Shown: positions 26,733-35,980, numbered from the stretch's first letter. The stretch: 64,000 nt of DNA from Halopseudomonas xinjiangensis (GCF_900104945.1 NZ_LT629736.1:558001-622000), one strand, 5' to 3'. Notes: generated by a model from the sequence alone, not told the origin. Translations and numbers: made by a program.

Positions 26733-27678
26733 GTCGCGCCTTGCGCATCAGGCCATCCACCACCGGCGCGACTGCGTCGCGGGTAGGATACGCAGGCTTG
26801 GAGCCGTATGTGGTGACAGCGGCGTTGCTGGCAGCGACGGCCCAGGCGGCAGCCTCGATAGGCTCGCGTCCTTCAAGCAGGGCAATAGCCAGCACGCCAG
26901 TGAAACAGTCACCCGCGCCGGTGGTGTCGACAGGCTCCGCCTCTCCGGCGGGGATGTGCATGGCTCCTTTCCCGGCGTCTAGCAGACAGCCCCCATCGCT
27001 CAGCTTGAGACAGACGATGCGTACCCCGGCCTGACGCAGTTCGTGCGCAGCTTGCGCTGCATCGTCCAGCGAGTCGATGGCGCGCCCGAGCAGTCCTTCC
27101 GCCTCGCTCTCGTTCGGCGTGATAGCCAGCAGCCCACCCAGCAGATTCGGTTCGACCCGGTCGGGAAAGGAGGGATCGAGCACCACCGGGATCGATCGAC
27201 GGCTGGCTGCCTCGACCGCACGTTGCACCACCCAGGCGGGGACCTCGCAGTCCGCTACCAGACATGCGGGCAATCTCGCCTGTTCGACGGCCTTGACCAC
27301 CGCCAGTGCCGCTTCCTCGTCCCAGTCATCGTTGGCATTGGTTGCCAGGACGATGTGTTTTTTCGCATCCGGCGGTACGGTGATCATGGACACCCCGGTG
27401 TGCTGCCCGGCTGCGCGGGTGACGGCCGACACGTCGATACCGGCTTCGCGCAAGGGCGCCAGCGCCTGCTCGGCAAGATCATCATCGCCAACCCGGCCCA
27501 GCAGCCAGCTTTCATGGTCGAAGAGCGCCCCCAGCCAGGCAGTGTTGCTTGCCTTGCCTCCGGCAAAGCGACGAAATTCATGAGCCAGCAGCGTTTCGGT
27601 GCTGCCGGGAGCCTGATCAATGCGCACCTGAAAATCGGCATTGATGCTGCCCAGCGAAAGCAGGGTTGACTGTTGCAT
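26719..27678 (-). CDS. PfkB-family sugar kinase (ribokinase-like)
   Basis: The 319-residue protein has the PfkB N-terminal signature (GSINADFQVRI, then RRFAGGKASNTAWLGAL, where GGK-N binds substrate). The C-terminal ATP and anion-hole motif DTTGAGDCFTGVLA contains the catalytic Asp. The sugar phosphorylated is not evident. The preferred ATG has GAGGTG 5 nt ahead. Its stop lies inside the first codons of the GH65 gene, so the two are translationally coupled and probably act on the same carbohydrate. Confidence 0.87.
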   Translation of the reverse strand: MQQSTLLSLGSINADFQVRIDQAPGSTETLLAHEFRRFAGGKASNTAWLGALFDHESWLLGRVGDDDLAEQALAPLREAGIDVSAVTRAAGQHTGVSMITVPPDAKKHIVLATNANDDWDEEAALAVVKAVEQARLPACLVADCEVPAWVVQRAVEAASRRSIPVVLDPSFPDRVEPNLLGGLLAITPNESEAEGLLGRAIDSLDDAAQAAHELRQAGVRIVCLKLSDGGCLLDAGKGAMHIPAGEAEPVDTTGAGDCFTGVLAIALLEGREPIEAAAWAVAASNAAVTTYGSKPAYPTRDAVAPVVDGLMRKARRVDG

Positions 27679-27749
27679 GGTCACCTCGGCCGGTTCGAAT
27701 AAACCTTCTGACCGGATATGGCGACGGGTGTTCGGCTCGACGGGTGAGT

Positions 27750-28529
27750 CTATGCTCCGCCGGCTGTGTTCACGAATTCGTCGATGAGCCTTGGCCAGGC
27801 CTGCAGTTGGGGCATCGTGTCGATCTCGACCAGGCGCGCATTCGGCAGTGTCTGGTTCAGGTAACGCGCCGTGGCAAGCGGATGGATATCGTCATCGGCC
27901 CAGGCCAGGACAAGCGCGGGCATGCTGAGCGCTGCCAGCTCGGAGCGTGGCGGCAAGTCGGAGTGCATCGCACCCTCGAGGATCCTTCCCAGGCGCCGCT
28001 CGTCGAATCGCGCCATCTCCAAGAGAGCCTGCTCGTTGGCCTCCGGCTGAGCGCGATGAAGCCAGCCGGGAACGCTGGGAAACTGCCGGGCCAGGTTGAC
28101 CAGCGACGCAACGCCCCGTGCGCGGATCACATCGAGCATCTTGCCGTAGCGCTCCACCTGGGCGGGTCGGCTGGCCCAGGCAGTCGGAGGTAATGCCAGG
28201 ACGAGGTGACTGACCTGCTGCGGAGCCGCCAGTGCGGCATACAGCGCGGTGGCGCAGCCCATCGACTGCCCGCCCAGGGCAAAACGCTCCTGTCCAGCAT
28301 GTGCTGATGCGACGTTGAGCATGTCCTGAGCGAGTCGGTCCCAGCGGTGCTCGTCGGCATGCGCGCCACCAGAGGACTGACCATGGCCGCGGGCGTCGTA
28401 GCGAATGCGGCGAATCAGTCCGGCTGGCGGATGGAACCAGCCGGTCGCCGACTCGAGGGCCATATTGCCCATCAAGCCATGCCCCCAGATCAAGGGGTAG
28501 CCTTCGCCATGTATTGTCGTATTCAGCAT
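27750..28529 (-). CDS. alpha/beta hydrolase
   Basis: The 259-residue protein has the oxyanion motif WGHGLMGN, the nucleophile elbow GGQSMGCAT and DARGHGQSS. A late acid (WADDDIHP) is present; the matching catalytic His is less clear. The ATG used follows AAGGA by 7 nt. It faces a second hydrolase gene across a divergent 96-nt gap and lies 71 nt ahead of the PfkB gene on the same strand. The substrate is unknown. Confidence 0.8.
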   Translation of the reverse strand: MLNTTIHGEGYPLIWGHGLMGNMALESATGWFHPPAGLIRRIRYDARGHGQSSGGAHADEHRWDRLAQDMLNVASAHAGQERFALGGQSMGCATALYAALAAPQQVSHLVLALPPTAWASRPAQVERYGKMLDVIRARGVASLVNLARQFPSVPGWLHRAQPEANEQALLEMARFDERRLGRILEGAMHSDLPPRSELAALSMPALVLAWADDDIHPLATARYLNQTLPNARLVEIDTMPQLQAWPRLIDEFVNTAGGA

Positions 28530-28625
28530 GTTGATGTCCTTGTAAAGCGCATCGGCCCAGCATAAAACGAACAGGGTCAATCGCACAGGTCGCGTTCACC
28601 GCACCGCTGTAGTGGAAACAAGAAC

Positions 28626-29501
28626 ATGATGTTGCTCCCCTGGTCACACAAGACATCCGCCGGCTTCGCATTGAGCGGCTGGTATTCGCCGCCAAGCGGC
28701 AAGCCGCTTCTGCATTTTCTGCATGGAAACGGTTTTTGCTGCCGAACCTACGAGCCCTTCCTGGCGAAGCTCGCCGAACATTTCGACCTGTGGCTGTGCG
28801 ACCTGCAAGGACATGGTGACAGCGAACATGGCGGAACATTTTTAGGCTGGAACCGCAACGCGGAGCTGGCGCTGGAGGCATTCGAGGCGGGGCGGGCTCG
28901 GTTCGGAGAGGTGCCACGCTACGCCTGCGGACACAGCTTCGGAGGCGTGCTCAGCGGTCTGCTACTGGGTACGCAGCCGGGCGTGTTCCAGCGCGCGGTA
29001 TTGCTCGATCCGGTGATTTTTCCGCCACACCTGCTTGCCATGCGCTCGCTGATGGCGCTCATCGGCCGTCGTGCCAATCCGGTGTCGAACAAGGCGCGAG
29101 GGCGACGTGACAGCTGGCCGGACCGGGAGTCGGCATACAAGGCGCTGCATGGTCGTGGCATGTTTCGCGGCTGGGAAGAGTCAGCGTTTCGATCGCATAT
29201 CGACCACGCCTTGCAGGAACAGGAAGGGCAGGGCGTTACGCTCAAATGCCGGCCGAGCCGCGAGGCAGAGGTGTTCGAGTCGTTCCCCAGCCGAACCTGG
29301 CACTGGCTGGGAAAGGTACAAGTGCCGACGCATATCCTGCACGGCGACCAGAGCTATCCCTTCGTGGCCCAGTCAGCGCGCCGGTTGTCGCGTCGCAATG
29401 CTTCGGTCAGCGAGCATGTCGTCTCTGGTGGTCACTGTTTCATGCTGGAGGATTCGGCGATGGCGGCGCAGCAGACGCGCGCATTTCTCCTCGGCGAATA
29501 A
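28626..29501 (+). CDS. alpha/beta hydrolase
   Basis: The 291-residue protein carries HFLHGNGFCCRTY, LCDLQGHGDSE, the nucleophile elbow CGHSFGGVLSG and the terminal VVSGGHCFMLED with the catalytic His. It resembles the broad serine hydrolase/esterase group; the substrate is unknown. Its last 62 nt overlap, tail to tail, the 3' end of the opposing antiporter gene, so both C-termini are encoded on the same DNA. The ribosome site is weak. Confidence 0.8.
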   Translation: MMLLPWSHKTSAGFALSGWYSPPSGKPLLHFLHGNGFCCRTYEPFLAKLAEHFDLWLCDLQGHGDSEHGGTFLGWNRNAELALEAFEAGRARFGEVPRYACGHSFGGVLSGLLLGTQPGVFQRAVLLDPVIFPPHLLAMRSLMALIGRRANPVSNKARGRRDSWPDRESAYKALHGRGMFRGWEESAFRSHIDHALQEQEGQGVTLKCRPSREAEVFESFPSRTWHWLGKVQVPTHILHGDQSYPFVAQSARRLSRRNASVSEHVVSGGHCFMLEDSAMAAQQTRAFLLGE

Positions 29502-31035
29502 GTTCGCGGTCGACCTGCTCGGCCAGGCCTGCACCCGCTTCGCTCATGGTCAGGTAAGTCTTGTCGGCACCGGCTTCCATGATGCGCTCAGCGATGTCAT
29601 CGAACATCGCATGTGCGACGATCAGACCATCGAAGCCGCGTTCGCGAAGCTTGCGCACGGCGATGGTCTTGGCCTCGGCGTCATTCATGGCCATGATCAC
29701 CGAATGCACTTCAGGCATTTCCAGGCTTTGCCACAGCACCTGGTCTTCGGCGTCGGCGAAGCGCGCGCGGCGCCCTGCCTTGATGCTCGCCTCGATGGCT
29801 GCCGGATCCGAGTCCATTGCGACCACGCGATAGCCTTTTTCATGCAATCGATCATAGGCGGCACGTCCGGTGCGGCCCAGCCCCAGAATGAGAATCTCGG
29901 CGTCGCTGAGCGTGACAGGCTGCTCGTCGGGATGCCGGATGTCCCGCTCCATCGGGATCAGTCGTTTGGATAGCCTTTCGTACAACGGGTGCGCGATACG
30001 ATTGAGCGGAGCGGAAACGAGAAAGGATACCGAGACCGTGACGGCCAATGGGATCAGCCACTCCGGTAGCACCACGCTGGCGACGATCAGGCCGAACTCG
30101 CTGTAGTTGGCCAGGCTCATGCTGCTGAGAAATGCGCTGCGCGCGCGCAGCTTGAACAGCAGGAACAGAAAGAAGAACAGGATCGCCTTGATCGGCAACA
30201 GCACGCCCATCACCACGGCGAAGAGCAGCGCGTCCATGTCCGGCAGGCCACCGATGCCGATCTGCAGGAAGAAGCCTACCAGGAAGACTTCCTTGAGGCT
30301 CCAGAGTGACTGCGAGAGTTCGCCGGCGCGTTTGTGCCCGGCAAGCATGGCACCAAAGGCGAGGGCGCCAAGCTCCGAACTCAAGCCGACCGACTCGAAA
30401 CCCAGTCCGCCGATGACCAGCGCCAGAAACAGGCCCAGCAGTACCAGCAGTTCCTCGTGCCCGCTCATATCCAGCAGCTTGTACAACAGCGGTCTGAGCA
30501 GCGGGACGACAAACACCAGCAGTGCCCAGGCCGACGGTGACTTGCCGCTGGCGATGCTGATCACCACCAGGGCAATCAGGTCCTGCATGATCAGCACGCC
30601 GATAGCGACCCGTCCATGAAAAGCGCGTAGTTCGCGCTTGCTCTCGAGGACCTTCGCCGCCAGTACGGTGCTGGAGAAGGAGAGTGCAATGGCCAGCAAC
30701 AGGGCTTCGCGAGTACCGATATCCAGAAAGAACAGCAGGCCCGGAAAGTACAGTCCTACGGACAAGCCGAAGTGCAACAGGCTGCCGCCGATGACCTCCG
30801 GGCGAATTAGGTTTTTCAGCTTGAGCTTGAGACCTACGGTGAACAGAAGCAGTAGCACGCCAAGATGCGCAATGTGCGCCAGTACCGAGCTGTCCTGCGG
30901 CTGGACCCCGAACATGTCGCCGAATCCGGCCAGAGCGAAGCCGGCCGCGAGGTAGCCGATGAGCGGGGGCAACCCGACCTGGCGCATGATCAGTCCCAAT
31001 ACAAAAGCAAAGGCTATCCATACGGCTTCGATCAC
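29440..31035 (-). CDS. CPA2-family monovalent cation:proton antiporter with C-terminal RCK (TrkA-N) domain
   Basis: The 531-residue protein has about 12 membrane helices (residues 1-370) typical of KefB/YbaL transporters. LSFSSTVLAAKVL and the central IMQDLIALVVIS are typical of the ion path. A cytoplasmic RCK domain follows (about 385-500, ILILGLGRTGRAAYDRLHEK), binding nucleotide through GLGRTG. It likely exchanges K+ or Na+ for H+, which would fit osmotic adaptation alongside ectoine synthesis. The start codon is GTG with GGAAG upstream. The 3' end overlaps the opposing hydrolase gene by 62 nt. Confidence 0.87.
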   Translation of the reverse strand: MIEAVWIAFAFVLGLIMRQVGLPPLIGYLAAGFALAGFGDMFGVQPQDSSVLAHIAHLGVLLLLFTVGLKLKLKNLIRPEVIGGSLLHFGLSVGLYFPGLLFFLDIGTREALLLAIALSFSSTVLAAKVLESKRELRAFHGRVAIGVLIMQDLIALVVISIASGKSPSAWALLVFVVPLLRPLLYKLLDMSGHEELLVLLGLFLALVIGGLGFESVGLSSELGALAFGAMLAGHKRAGELSQSLWSLKEVFLVGFFLQIGIGGLPDMDALLFAVVMGVLLPIKAILFFFLFLLFKLRARSAFLSSMSLANYSEFGLIVASVVLPEWLIPLAVTVSVSFLVSAPLNRIAHPLYERLSKRLIPMERDIRHPDEQPVTLSDAEILILGLGRTGRAAYDRLHEKGYRVVAMDSDPAAIEASIKAGRRARFADAEDQVLWQSLEMPEVHSVIMAMNDAEAKTIAVRKLRERGFDGLIVAHAMFDDIAERIMEAGADKTYLTMSEAGAGLAEQVDRELIRRGEMRASAAPPSPNPPA

Positions 31036-31151
31036 GGCGTGCTTCCGGCTCGGCTAAGAATGTCTGGATTGTGAAGGTGGTGGCGAGGCGCTGCAAGTTC
31101 GATGACGGCGCTCCGCAGACAACAGGTGAGGCGTGGCTCGGATGCTGCCGC

Positions 31152-31200
31152 ATAAAAAAGCCCCGGGTAGCAACCATGCTAGGCGTTGCTACCCGGGGCT
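31152..31200 (-). terminator. strong intrinsic terminator of the ectABCD-ask operon
   Basis: Perfect 16-nt arms, AGCCCCGGGTAGCAAC and GTTGCTACCCGGGGCT, flank a 10-nt loop. Read on the minus strand the stem is followed by TTTTT. It lies 18 nt past the ask stop. Confidence 0.95.
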
Positions 31201-31217
31201 CTCGTGTCGCCGAAGGC

Positions 31218-32648
31218 TTACGCCGCTGCGATCACGTCTCCGTGGTTTTCCGGCTCGATCAGCGCCTTGTGCAGCGCTGCCACCGCCGCGTCATAGTCTT
31301 CTTCATTGATTACGCACTGCATCTCTACCTGGCGAATCGACTGGTGGATCGCCTGGATGCTGATGCCTGCTTCAGCCAGCGCCGCGACGGTCTTGGCGAG
31401 AATGCCTTTCACCTTGAGGTCGGAGCCGATTGCCGAAACGATGGCGATGTTGTGCACCCGCACTTCGGCCATCGGATAGCGCTCTTCGATCAGCCGGGAG
31501 GCGCGGTTGATCATCTTGCGCGAGCCGGATGCATAGTAGGTGATGCTGTTGGCATCGGAATCCTTGTTCACCACATACAGGCGCAGTTGCTTGAGTAGCT
31601 TGGTGATCTCGATGTCGTAGCCGACGTCGCCGAGCATTTCCTGATCGAATACTTCCAGGCCGAAGACGTCCTTGCGACCGGCAATGATCTCCACGCAGGG
31701 CTTCTCGCTGCAGTAATCCTGGCTGATCAGCGTGCCGTTGTGCTCGGGCTCGAAGGCGTTCTTGATGCGCAGCTCGATGCCCGCGCGACGCAAGGTGCGT
31801 GCCGCCTTGGGGTGAATCGCTTCCATGCCGAGATTGGACAGTTGATCGGCTACGTCATAGTTGGTACGGCCGATGGTCACGACCTTGTCGACGCCAACCT
31901 TGGTCGGGTCGGCACTCGAGAGGTGATATTCCTTGTGAATGACTGCTTCACGGGCGCCGGTGCTCGCGGCAATCTCAGCGAAGGTGATCTCGCTGTAGCC
32001 ACGGTCGAAGGTGTTCATCAGTCCCTCGGTGCAGTGCGTGTAGCCCGTGGCGACAACCAGCTCGCGGGACAGGTCGATGCCCTGGAAGCTGTCACGAATC
32101 ATGTCGTGGAACTTCTTCGGCTCGCTCTGGTTCCAGCCGGTCAGGTCGACCAGGCGGGCATTGACAGCGTGCTTCTTGAGCGCCAGAACGGTATTGAAGG
32201 CACTATGCGCCTCGCCCAGCGAGGCTAGCATCTCGCGCACCTTCATCAGGTGCTCGGTCAGCTGAAAGTGACCGTACGTGCACAGCTGTTGAAGGCTGAG
32301 CATGCAGTCGCGTACATCGGTGACGCGTCCTTCGATGAAGCGGTCGGCTGCCTGCCGTTCGTACTCGGCAGAAAATAGCGCAGCGTTCTTTTCCTTCATC
32401 TTCTCCAGCACCACATCCAGCGCGTCGAGCCAGGCATCTTCGTTGTGCGCGTCGGCAAAACGCTCATATACGCCCGGCTCGCCGGTCTTTTTGTGCTCGA
32501 GCAGCATGTTGGTCATGCCGCCATAGGCAGAGACGACAAATACCCGCTGATAAAGCTCGGCTTTACTGCGTTGTCCAATGAAAATGGTGTTCAGTACTTC
32601 ATCAAAGCGGCTCATTGAGGTGCCGCCGATTTTTTCTACTGTATGCAT
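31218..32648 (-). CDS. ask: aspartokinase of the ectoine operon (Ask_Ect)
   Basis: The 476-residue enzyme starts MHTVEKIGGTSMSRFDEVL, in which K-GGTSM is the aspartokinase nucleotide-binding signature. It ends with two ACT regulatory domains (VSAIGSDLKVKGILAKTVAA, ISIQAIHQSIRQVEMQCVIN). This specialised isoform supplies aspartyl phosphate, feeding L-aspartate-semialdehyde to EctB under salt stress. It is generally less feedback-inhibited than LysC-type enzymes. It is last in the operon, 50 nt after ectD, and followed by the strong terminator. Confidence 0.95.
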   Translation of the reverse strand: MHTVEKIGGTSMSRFDEVLNTIFIGQRSKAELYQRVFVVSAYGGMTNMLLEHKKTGEPGVYERFADAHNEDAWLDALDVVLEKMKEKNAALFSAEYERQAADRFIEGRVTDVRDCMLSLQQLCTYGHFQLTEHLMKVREMLASLGEAHSAFNTVLALKKHAVNARLVDLTGWNQSEPKKFHDMIRDSFQGIDLSRELVVATGYTHCTEGLMNTFDRGYSEITFAEIAASTGAREAVIHKEYHLSSADPTKVGVDKVVTIGRTNYDVADQLSNLGMEAIHPKAARTLRRAGIELRIKNAFEPEHNGTLISQDYCSEKPCVEIIAGRKDVFGLEVFDQEMLGDVGYDIEITKLLKQLRLYVVNKDSDANSITYYASGSRKMINRASRLIEERYPMAEVRVHNIAIVSAIGSDLKVKGILAKTVAALAEAGISIQAIHQSIRQVEMQCVINEEDYDAAVAALHKALIEPENHGDVIAAA

Positions 32649-32698
32649 AATCCTGGTTCTTTTTTGGTGAGTGTCGTCCCTGGGGTGTGCAGGGATTG

Positions 32699-33610
32699 TT
32701 ACCCCGTATACCGCTGCGGCTCGATCTTCAGCGGCTCGACAGGGCCACGTTCGGCGACGAAGTCGGGACGCGGAGCGATCTTGCCAAACGGCTCGACCGG
32801 CTGATTCTCGACGCTGTTGTATACATAGAACAGATTGCTGCGCGGACTCGGCGTGATGTTGCTGTTCGAGCCATGCAGCGTGTTGCAGTCGAAAATGACG
32901 ACCGAGCCAGCGGGTCCGGTTGCCTGGTCAATTCCGTGCCGCTCGACCATCTCGCTCAGGCTGCCAGCATCCGGAATACCGAAGTCCTGCTTGCGCAATG
33001 AGTTCTGATAATGGTTGTCCGGCGTCTTGCCCACGCAGCTGATGTACTGCTTGTGCGAGCCTGGAATCAACATCAGCGGTCCGTTGTGCGGATGGTTATC
33101 CGTCAACAGGATCGAGAAGCTGACCATGCGCATGCGCGGTACGCCATCCTCGATGTGCCAAGTCTCGAAGTCGGAGTGCCAGTAGAACTCCTTGCCTTTG
33201 AAGCCAGGCTTCAGGTTCAGCCGCGACTGATGTACGTAGATGTCTCCGCCGAGGATATAGCGGGCGATGCCGGCAATACGCTCGTCACGGGCTACGCGTG
33301 AAAACAGTTCATTGTCGCGGTGGATGGCAAACAGCGAACGCAGGGCGCCGCTGTCCGGTTCGCGGATGGCCGAAGGCGCTTCGAGCACCTCCGGCAACTG
33401 GCTGATGCGCTGGAGTTCTTTCTTGAAAACCGACACTTCTTCCTTGTTGAAGACTTCAGGCAATACAAGGTAGCCGTCACGTTCAAAGCTGGCGATCTGT
33501 TCGGCGCTGATCGGGGCATTTTCAACATCGCTCCGGTAGATTACCGGGTCCAACCGATCCAGCCAGTTCGCAAACTCATCCTCTCGTGAAGGATAAACAT
33601 CGGTGATCAT
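32699..33610 (-). CDS. ectD: EctD, ectoine 5-hydroxylase
   Basis: The 303-residue Fe(II)/2-oxoglutarate dioxygenase has the facial triad His145 and Asp147 (FYWHSDFETWH) and His247 (CNTLHGSNSN). The EctD signature around residues 127-160 (HQSRLNLKPGFKGKEFYWHS) is intact. It converts ectoine to 5-hydroxyectoine. AGGAGGAA lies 4 nt before the ATG, and 21 nt separate it from ectC. All catalytic residues are present, so the strain should make hydroxyectoine. Confidence 0.97.
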   Translation of the reverse strand: MITDVYPSREDEFANWLDRLDPVIYRSDVENAPISAEQIASFERDGYLVLPEVFNKEEVSVFKKELQRISQLPEVLEAPSAIREPDSGALRSLFAIHRDNELFSRVARDERIAGIARYILGGDIYVHQSRLNLKPGFKGKEFYWHSDFETWHIEDGVPRMRMVSFSILLTDNHPHNGPLMLIPGSHKQYISCVGKTPDNHYQNSLRKQDFGIPDAGSLSEMVERHGIDQATGPAGSVVIFDCNTLHGSNSNITPSPRSNLFYVYNSVENQPVEPFGKIAPRPDFVAERGPVEPLKIEPQRYTG

Positions 33611-33631
33611 CGTTCCTCCTGCTAGATTGTC

Positions 33632-34027
33632 TCAGGCGCTATCGGACAGTGGATAAACGCCGTTCTTGTCGTGAACTTCCTTGCCGCTCAGCGGCGGATT
33701 GAAGACGCACGCCATTTTCATCTCGGTCTTGCCGCGCAGCAGGTGCTCGTCGTGCTTGTCGAGGATGTACAGGGTGCCCGGTTCGATCGGGTACACCTTG
33801 CCGTCCGACAACGTCTCGATTTCACCTTCGCCGCTCATGCAATATACCGACTCGAGGTGGTTCTGGTACCAGATATGCGTTTCGGTGTTCGCATAGATAG
33901 TCGTGATGTGAAACGAGAAGCCCATGTTGTCGTCTTTCAACAACATACGTGTGCTTTCCCATGTCTTGGTTTCCGACACGACGCGGCGCTCGGAGTTCTC
34001 GCAGTCCTTCAATGTCCGTACGATCAT
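33632..34027 (-). CDS. ectC: EctC, ectoine synthase
   Basis: The 131-residue cupin begins [19 protein letters not shown], as in most EctC proteins. It carries the metal/substrate barrel residues in [20 protein letters not shown] and [11 protein letters not shown]. It cyclises N-gamma-acetyl-diaminobutyrate to ectoine. It sits 10 nt behind ectB. Confidence 0.97.
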   Translation of the reverse strand: MIVRTLKDCENSERRVVSETKTWESTRMLLKDDNMGFSFHITTIYANTETHIWYQNHLESVYCMSGEGEIETLSDGKVYPIEPGTLYILDKHDEHLLRGKTEMKMACVFNPPLSGKEVHDKNGVYPLSDSA

Positions 34028-34037
34028 GCGCTTTTCC

Positions 34038-35324
34038 TCAAGAAGCCTGGTTGGCGACGTTGTCGCCCATTACCTTGCCGAACGCCTTGTCCAGAATGGA
34101 CATCGCCTGGTCGATCTGCTCTTCGCTGATGATCAGCGGGCAGAGACACTTGACGACCTGGCTGTGGTTACCGCTGGTCTCGATGACCAGGCCCATTTCG
34201 AAGGCTTCACGGCAAATGGCGGAGGCGGTGTCGCCGTCCGGGCAGCTGATGCCGAGCATCATGCCGCGACCTTTGACAAACAGCGAGTCAGGGCCGTACT
34301 TGCGAACGATCTTCTGCATGCGTTCGCGAATGATCTTGCCTTTGGCCTGAACGCTCTTGGCGAACTCATCGTTGGTCCAGAAATGCTCGATGGCGGCGGC
34401 AGCGGTGACGAACGCGTGGTTGTTACCACGGAAGGTGCCGTTGTGCTCGCCCGGCTCCCACTGGTCCAGTTCGCGGCGCATGACGACGACAGCGAAGGGC
34501 AGACCGAAGCCGCTCAGCGACTTGGACAGCGTGATGATGTCCGGCTTGATGCCCATTTCTTCGAAGCTGAAGAAGGTGCCGGTACGACCGCAGCCCGCCT
34601 GGATATCGTCGGCGATCAGCAGCATCTCGTGCTTGCGGCAGAGCTTTTCCAGCTTGCGCATCCAGTCGGCCGAAGCGGCATTCAAACCACCTTCGCCCTG
34701 TACGACTTCGACGATGACCGCGGCCGGCTTGTCGATGCCGCTGCTCGGATCGCTCAGGAGCTTGTCCATCATGGCGATGGTGTTGACCTTGTCGCCGAAA
34801 TAGTTGGCATACGGCATACGGCTGACGTCGGTCAGCGGTACGCCTGCGGCGCCGCGATGGTGGCCGTTACCAGTGGTGGCCAAAGCACCCACAGTGACGC
34901 CGTGGAAACCGTTGGTAAAGCTGATCACGTTGCTGCGACCGGTGACCTTGCGAGCCAGCTTCAAAGCGGCCTCGACGGAGTTGGAGCCAGTCGGGCCGGT
35001 GAACTGCACGACATAATCGCCGAACGAGCGCGGCTCCAGAATCACGCGATGGAAGGTTTCGAGGAAACGTTCCTTGGCTTCGGAGTACATGTCCAGGCCG
35101 TGGGTGATGCCGTCGTTTTCCAGGTATTCGATCAACGCCTTCTTCAGAACCGGGTTGTTATGGCCGTAGTTCAGCGTGCCGGCACCGGCAAGGAAGTCGA
35201 TGTAGTGCTTGCCTTCGCGGGTGATCAGTTCGGCACCGCGCGCCTGCTTGAAGATCACAGGGAAAGAGCGGCAATAGCTGCGGATACCGGACTCGTGTTG
35301 TTCGAACTGTTCGAAGGTGTTCAT
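34038..35324 (-). CDS. ectB: EctB, L-2,4-diaminobutyrate transaminase
   Basis: The 428-residue class III aminotransferase starts [20 protein letters not shown]. It shows the PLP-site pattern [20 protein letters not shown] and the catalytic lysine segment [15 protein letters not shown]. It converts aspartate semialdehyde plus glutamate to diaminobutyrate. It overlaps ectA by 4 nt. Confidence 0.97.
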   Translation of the reverse strand: MNTFEQFEQHESGIRSYCRSFPVIFKQARGAELITREGKHYIDFLAGAGTLNYGHNNPVLKKALIEYLENDGITHGLDMYSEAKERFLETFHRVILEPRSFGDYVVQFTGPTGSNSVEAALKLARKVTGRSNVISFTNGFHGVTVGALATTGNGHHRGAAGVPLTDVSRMPYANYFGDKVNTIAMMDKLLSDPSSGIDKPAAVIVEVVQGEGGLNAASADWMRKLEKLCRKHEMLLIADDIQAGCGRTGTFFSFEEMGIKPDIITLSKSLSGFGLPFAVVVMRRELDQWEPGEHNGTFRGNNHAFVTAAAAIEHFWTNDEFAKSVQAKGKIIRERMQKIVRKYGPDSLFVKGRGMMLGISCPDGDTASAICREAFEMGLVIETSGNHSQVVKCLCPLIISEEQIDQAMSILDKAFGKVMGDNVANQAS

Positions 35325-35845
35325 GCTGTCTCCTGATTCAACTTTTTCTGGGCAGTGGCAAGTGCAAAAGGGCCGGCGCGATACAGGACCTCATCATCAT
35401 GCTGACCGTTGAAATGCTGTGCGCGGCTAAAGACCACGCTGGTTTCTGGCTCGACGCCGAGCTGGCGGAAGGCCTTGGCAAACAGCGCTTCGGAAGCGCT
35501 GTTGCCCGGCGAAATGGTGGTCTCGAGAAAGCGCACGCCTTCGGCAGCGGTCCGCTCGATGAGCGCCATGAGCATTTTCAAGGCCAGACCTTGACCGCGC
35601 ATGCTGCTATCGACTGCGACCTGCCAGACGAAAAGGGTGTCGGGGCGAGCTGGCGGGCGGTAGCCGGAAATGAATCCAACCAGCTTGCCATCGTGTTCCG
35701 CAGCGATAGCAGTATCGGCGAAATCGGTGCATTGCAGCAGGTTGCAGTACACGGAATTGGTGTCCAGCGGTTGGCAGCGAGCCACCAGCTCGTTGAGGGC
35801 GAAACCGTCCGTATCGTGCGGGCGGCGAAGCGTAATGGGTGTCAA
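35321..35845 (-). CDS. ectA: EctA, diaminobutyrate acetyltransferase
   Basis: The 174-residue GNAT protein has the EctA signature LVARCQPLDTNSVYCNLLQC and the acetyl-CoA loop VAVDSSMRGQGLALKML. It acetylates diaminobutyrate at N4. The only sensible start is TTG, with AAAGG 8 nt upstream; no in-frame ATG or GTG lies near the N-terminus. The weak start may limit translation of the first operon gene. Upstream DNA is AT-rich and carries a promoter-like pair and a dyad. Confidence 0.95.
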   Translation of the reverse strand: MTPITLRRPHDTDGFALNELVARCQPLDTNSVYCNLLQCTDFADTAIAAEHDGKLVGFISGYRPPARPDTLFVWQVAVDSSMRGQGLALKMLMALIERTAAEGVRFLETTISPGNSASEALFAKAFRQLGVEPETSVVFSRAQHFNGQHDDEVLYRAGPFALATAQKKLNQETA

Positions 35846-35883
35846 AACGTGTGCCTTTATATTTACTCGTAAATTCTTTTTCT

Positions 35884-35912
35884 AATAAAACATATCCAAA
35901 AAATTATCTCAA
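35884..35912 (-). promoter_or_regulatory. candidate promoter of ectABCD-ask
   Basis: On the minus strand TTGAGA (35912-35907) and TTTATT (35889-35884) are 17 nt apart, predicting a start near 35877, about 32 nt before the ectA start. The -35 matches 5/6, the -10 4/6, and the spacer is AT-rich. A poor -10 would suit an osmotically induced promoter. Confidence 0.5.
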
Positions 35913-35953
35913 CCCGCACTGAATGCCGCTTACAGCCTCGCATCGTTGCTCAT

Positions 35954-35980
35954 GTAATATTTATACCTGTTAAATATTAC
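35954..35980. repeat. perfect dyad upstream of the ect promoter
   Basis: GTAATATTTA and TAAATATTAC are exact inverted 10-bp arms around TACCTGT. The centre is about 90 bp upstream of the predicted ect start, a typical distance for a distal activator or repressor site. No T tract follows, and it is far from any gene end, so an operator is likelier than a terminator. Confidence 0.6.

Noticed and set aside
33924-35336. Long plus-strand open frame (about 470 codons) opposite ectB and ectC
   Set aside because: It is the complement of strongly conserved ectoine genes and its translation shows no domain, only composition forced by the GC-rich codons of the other strand.
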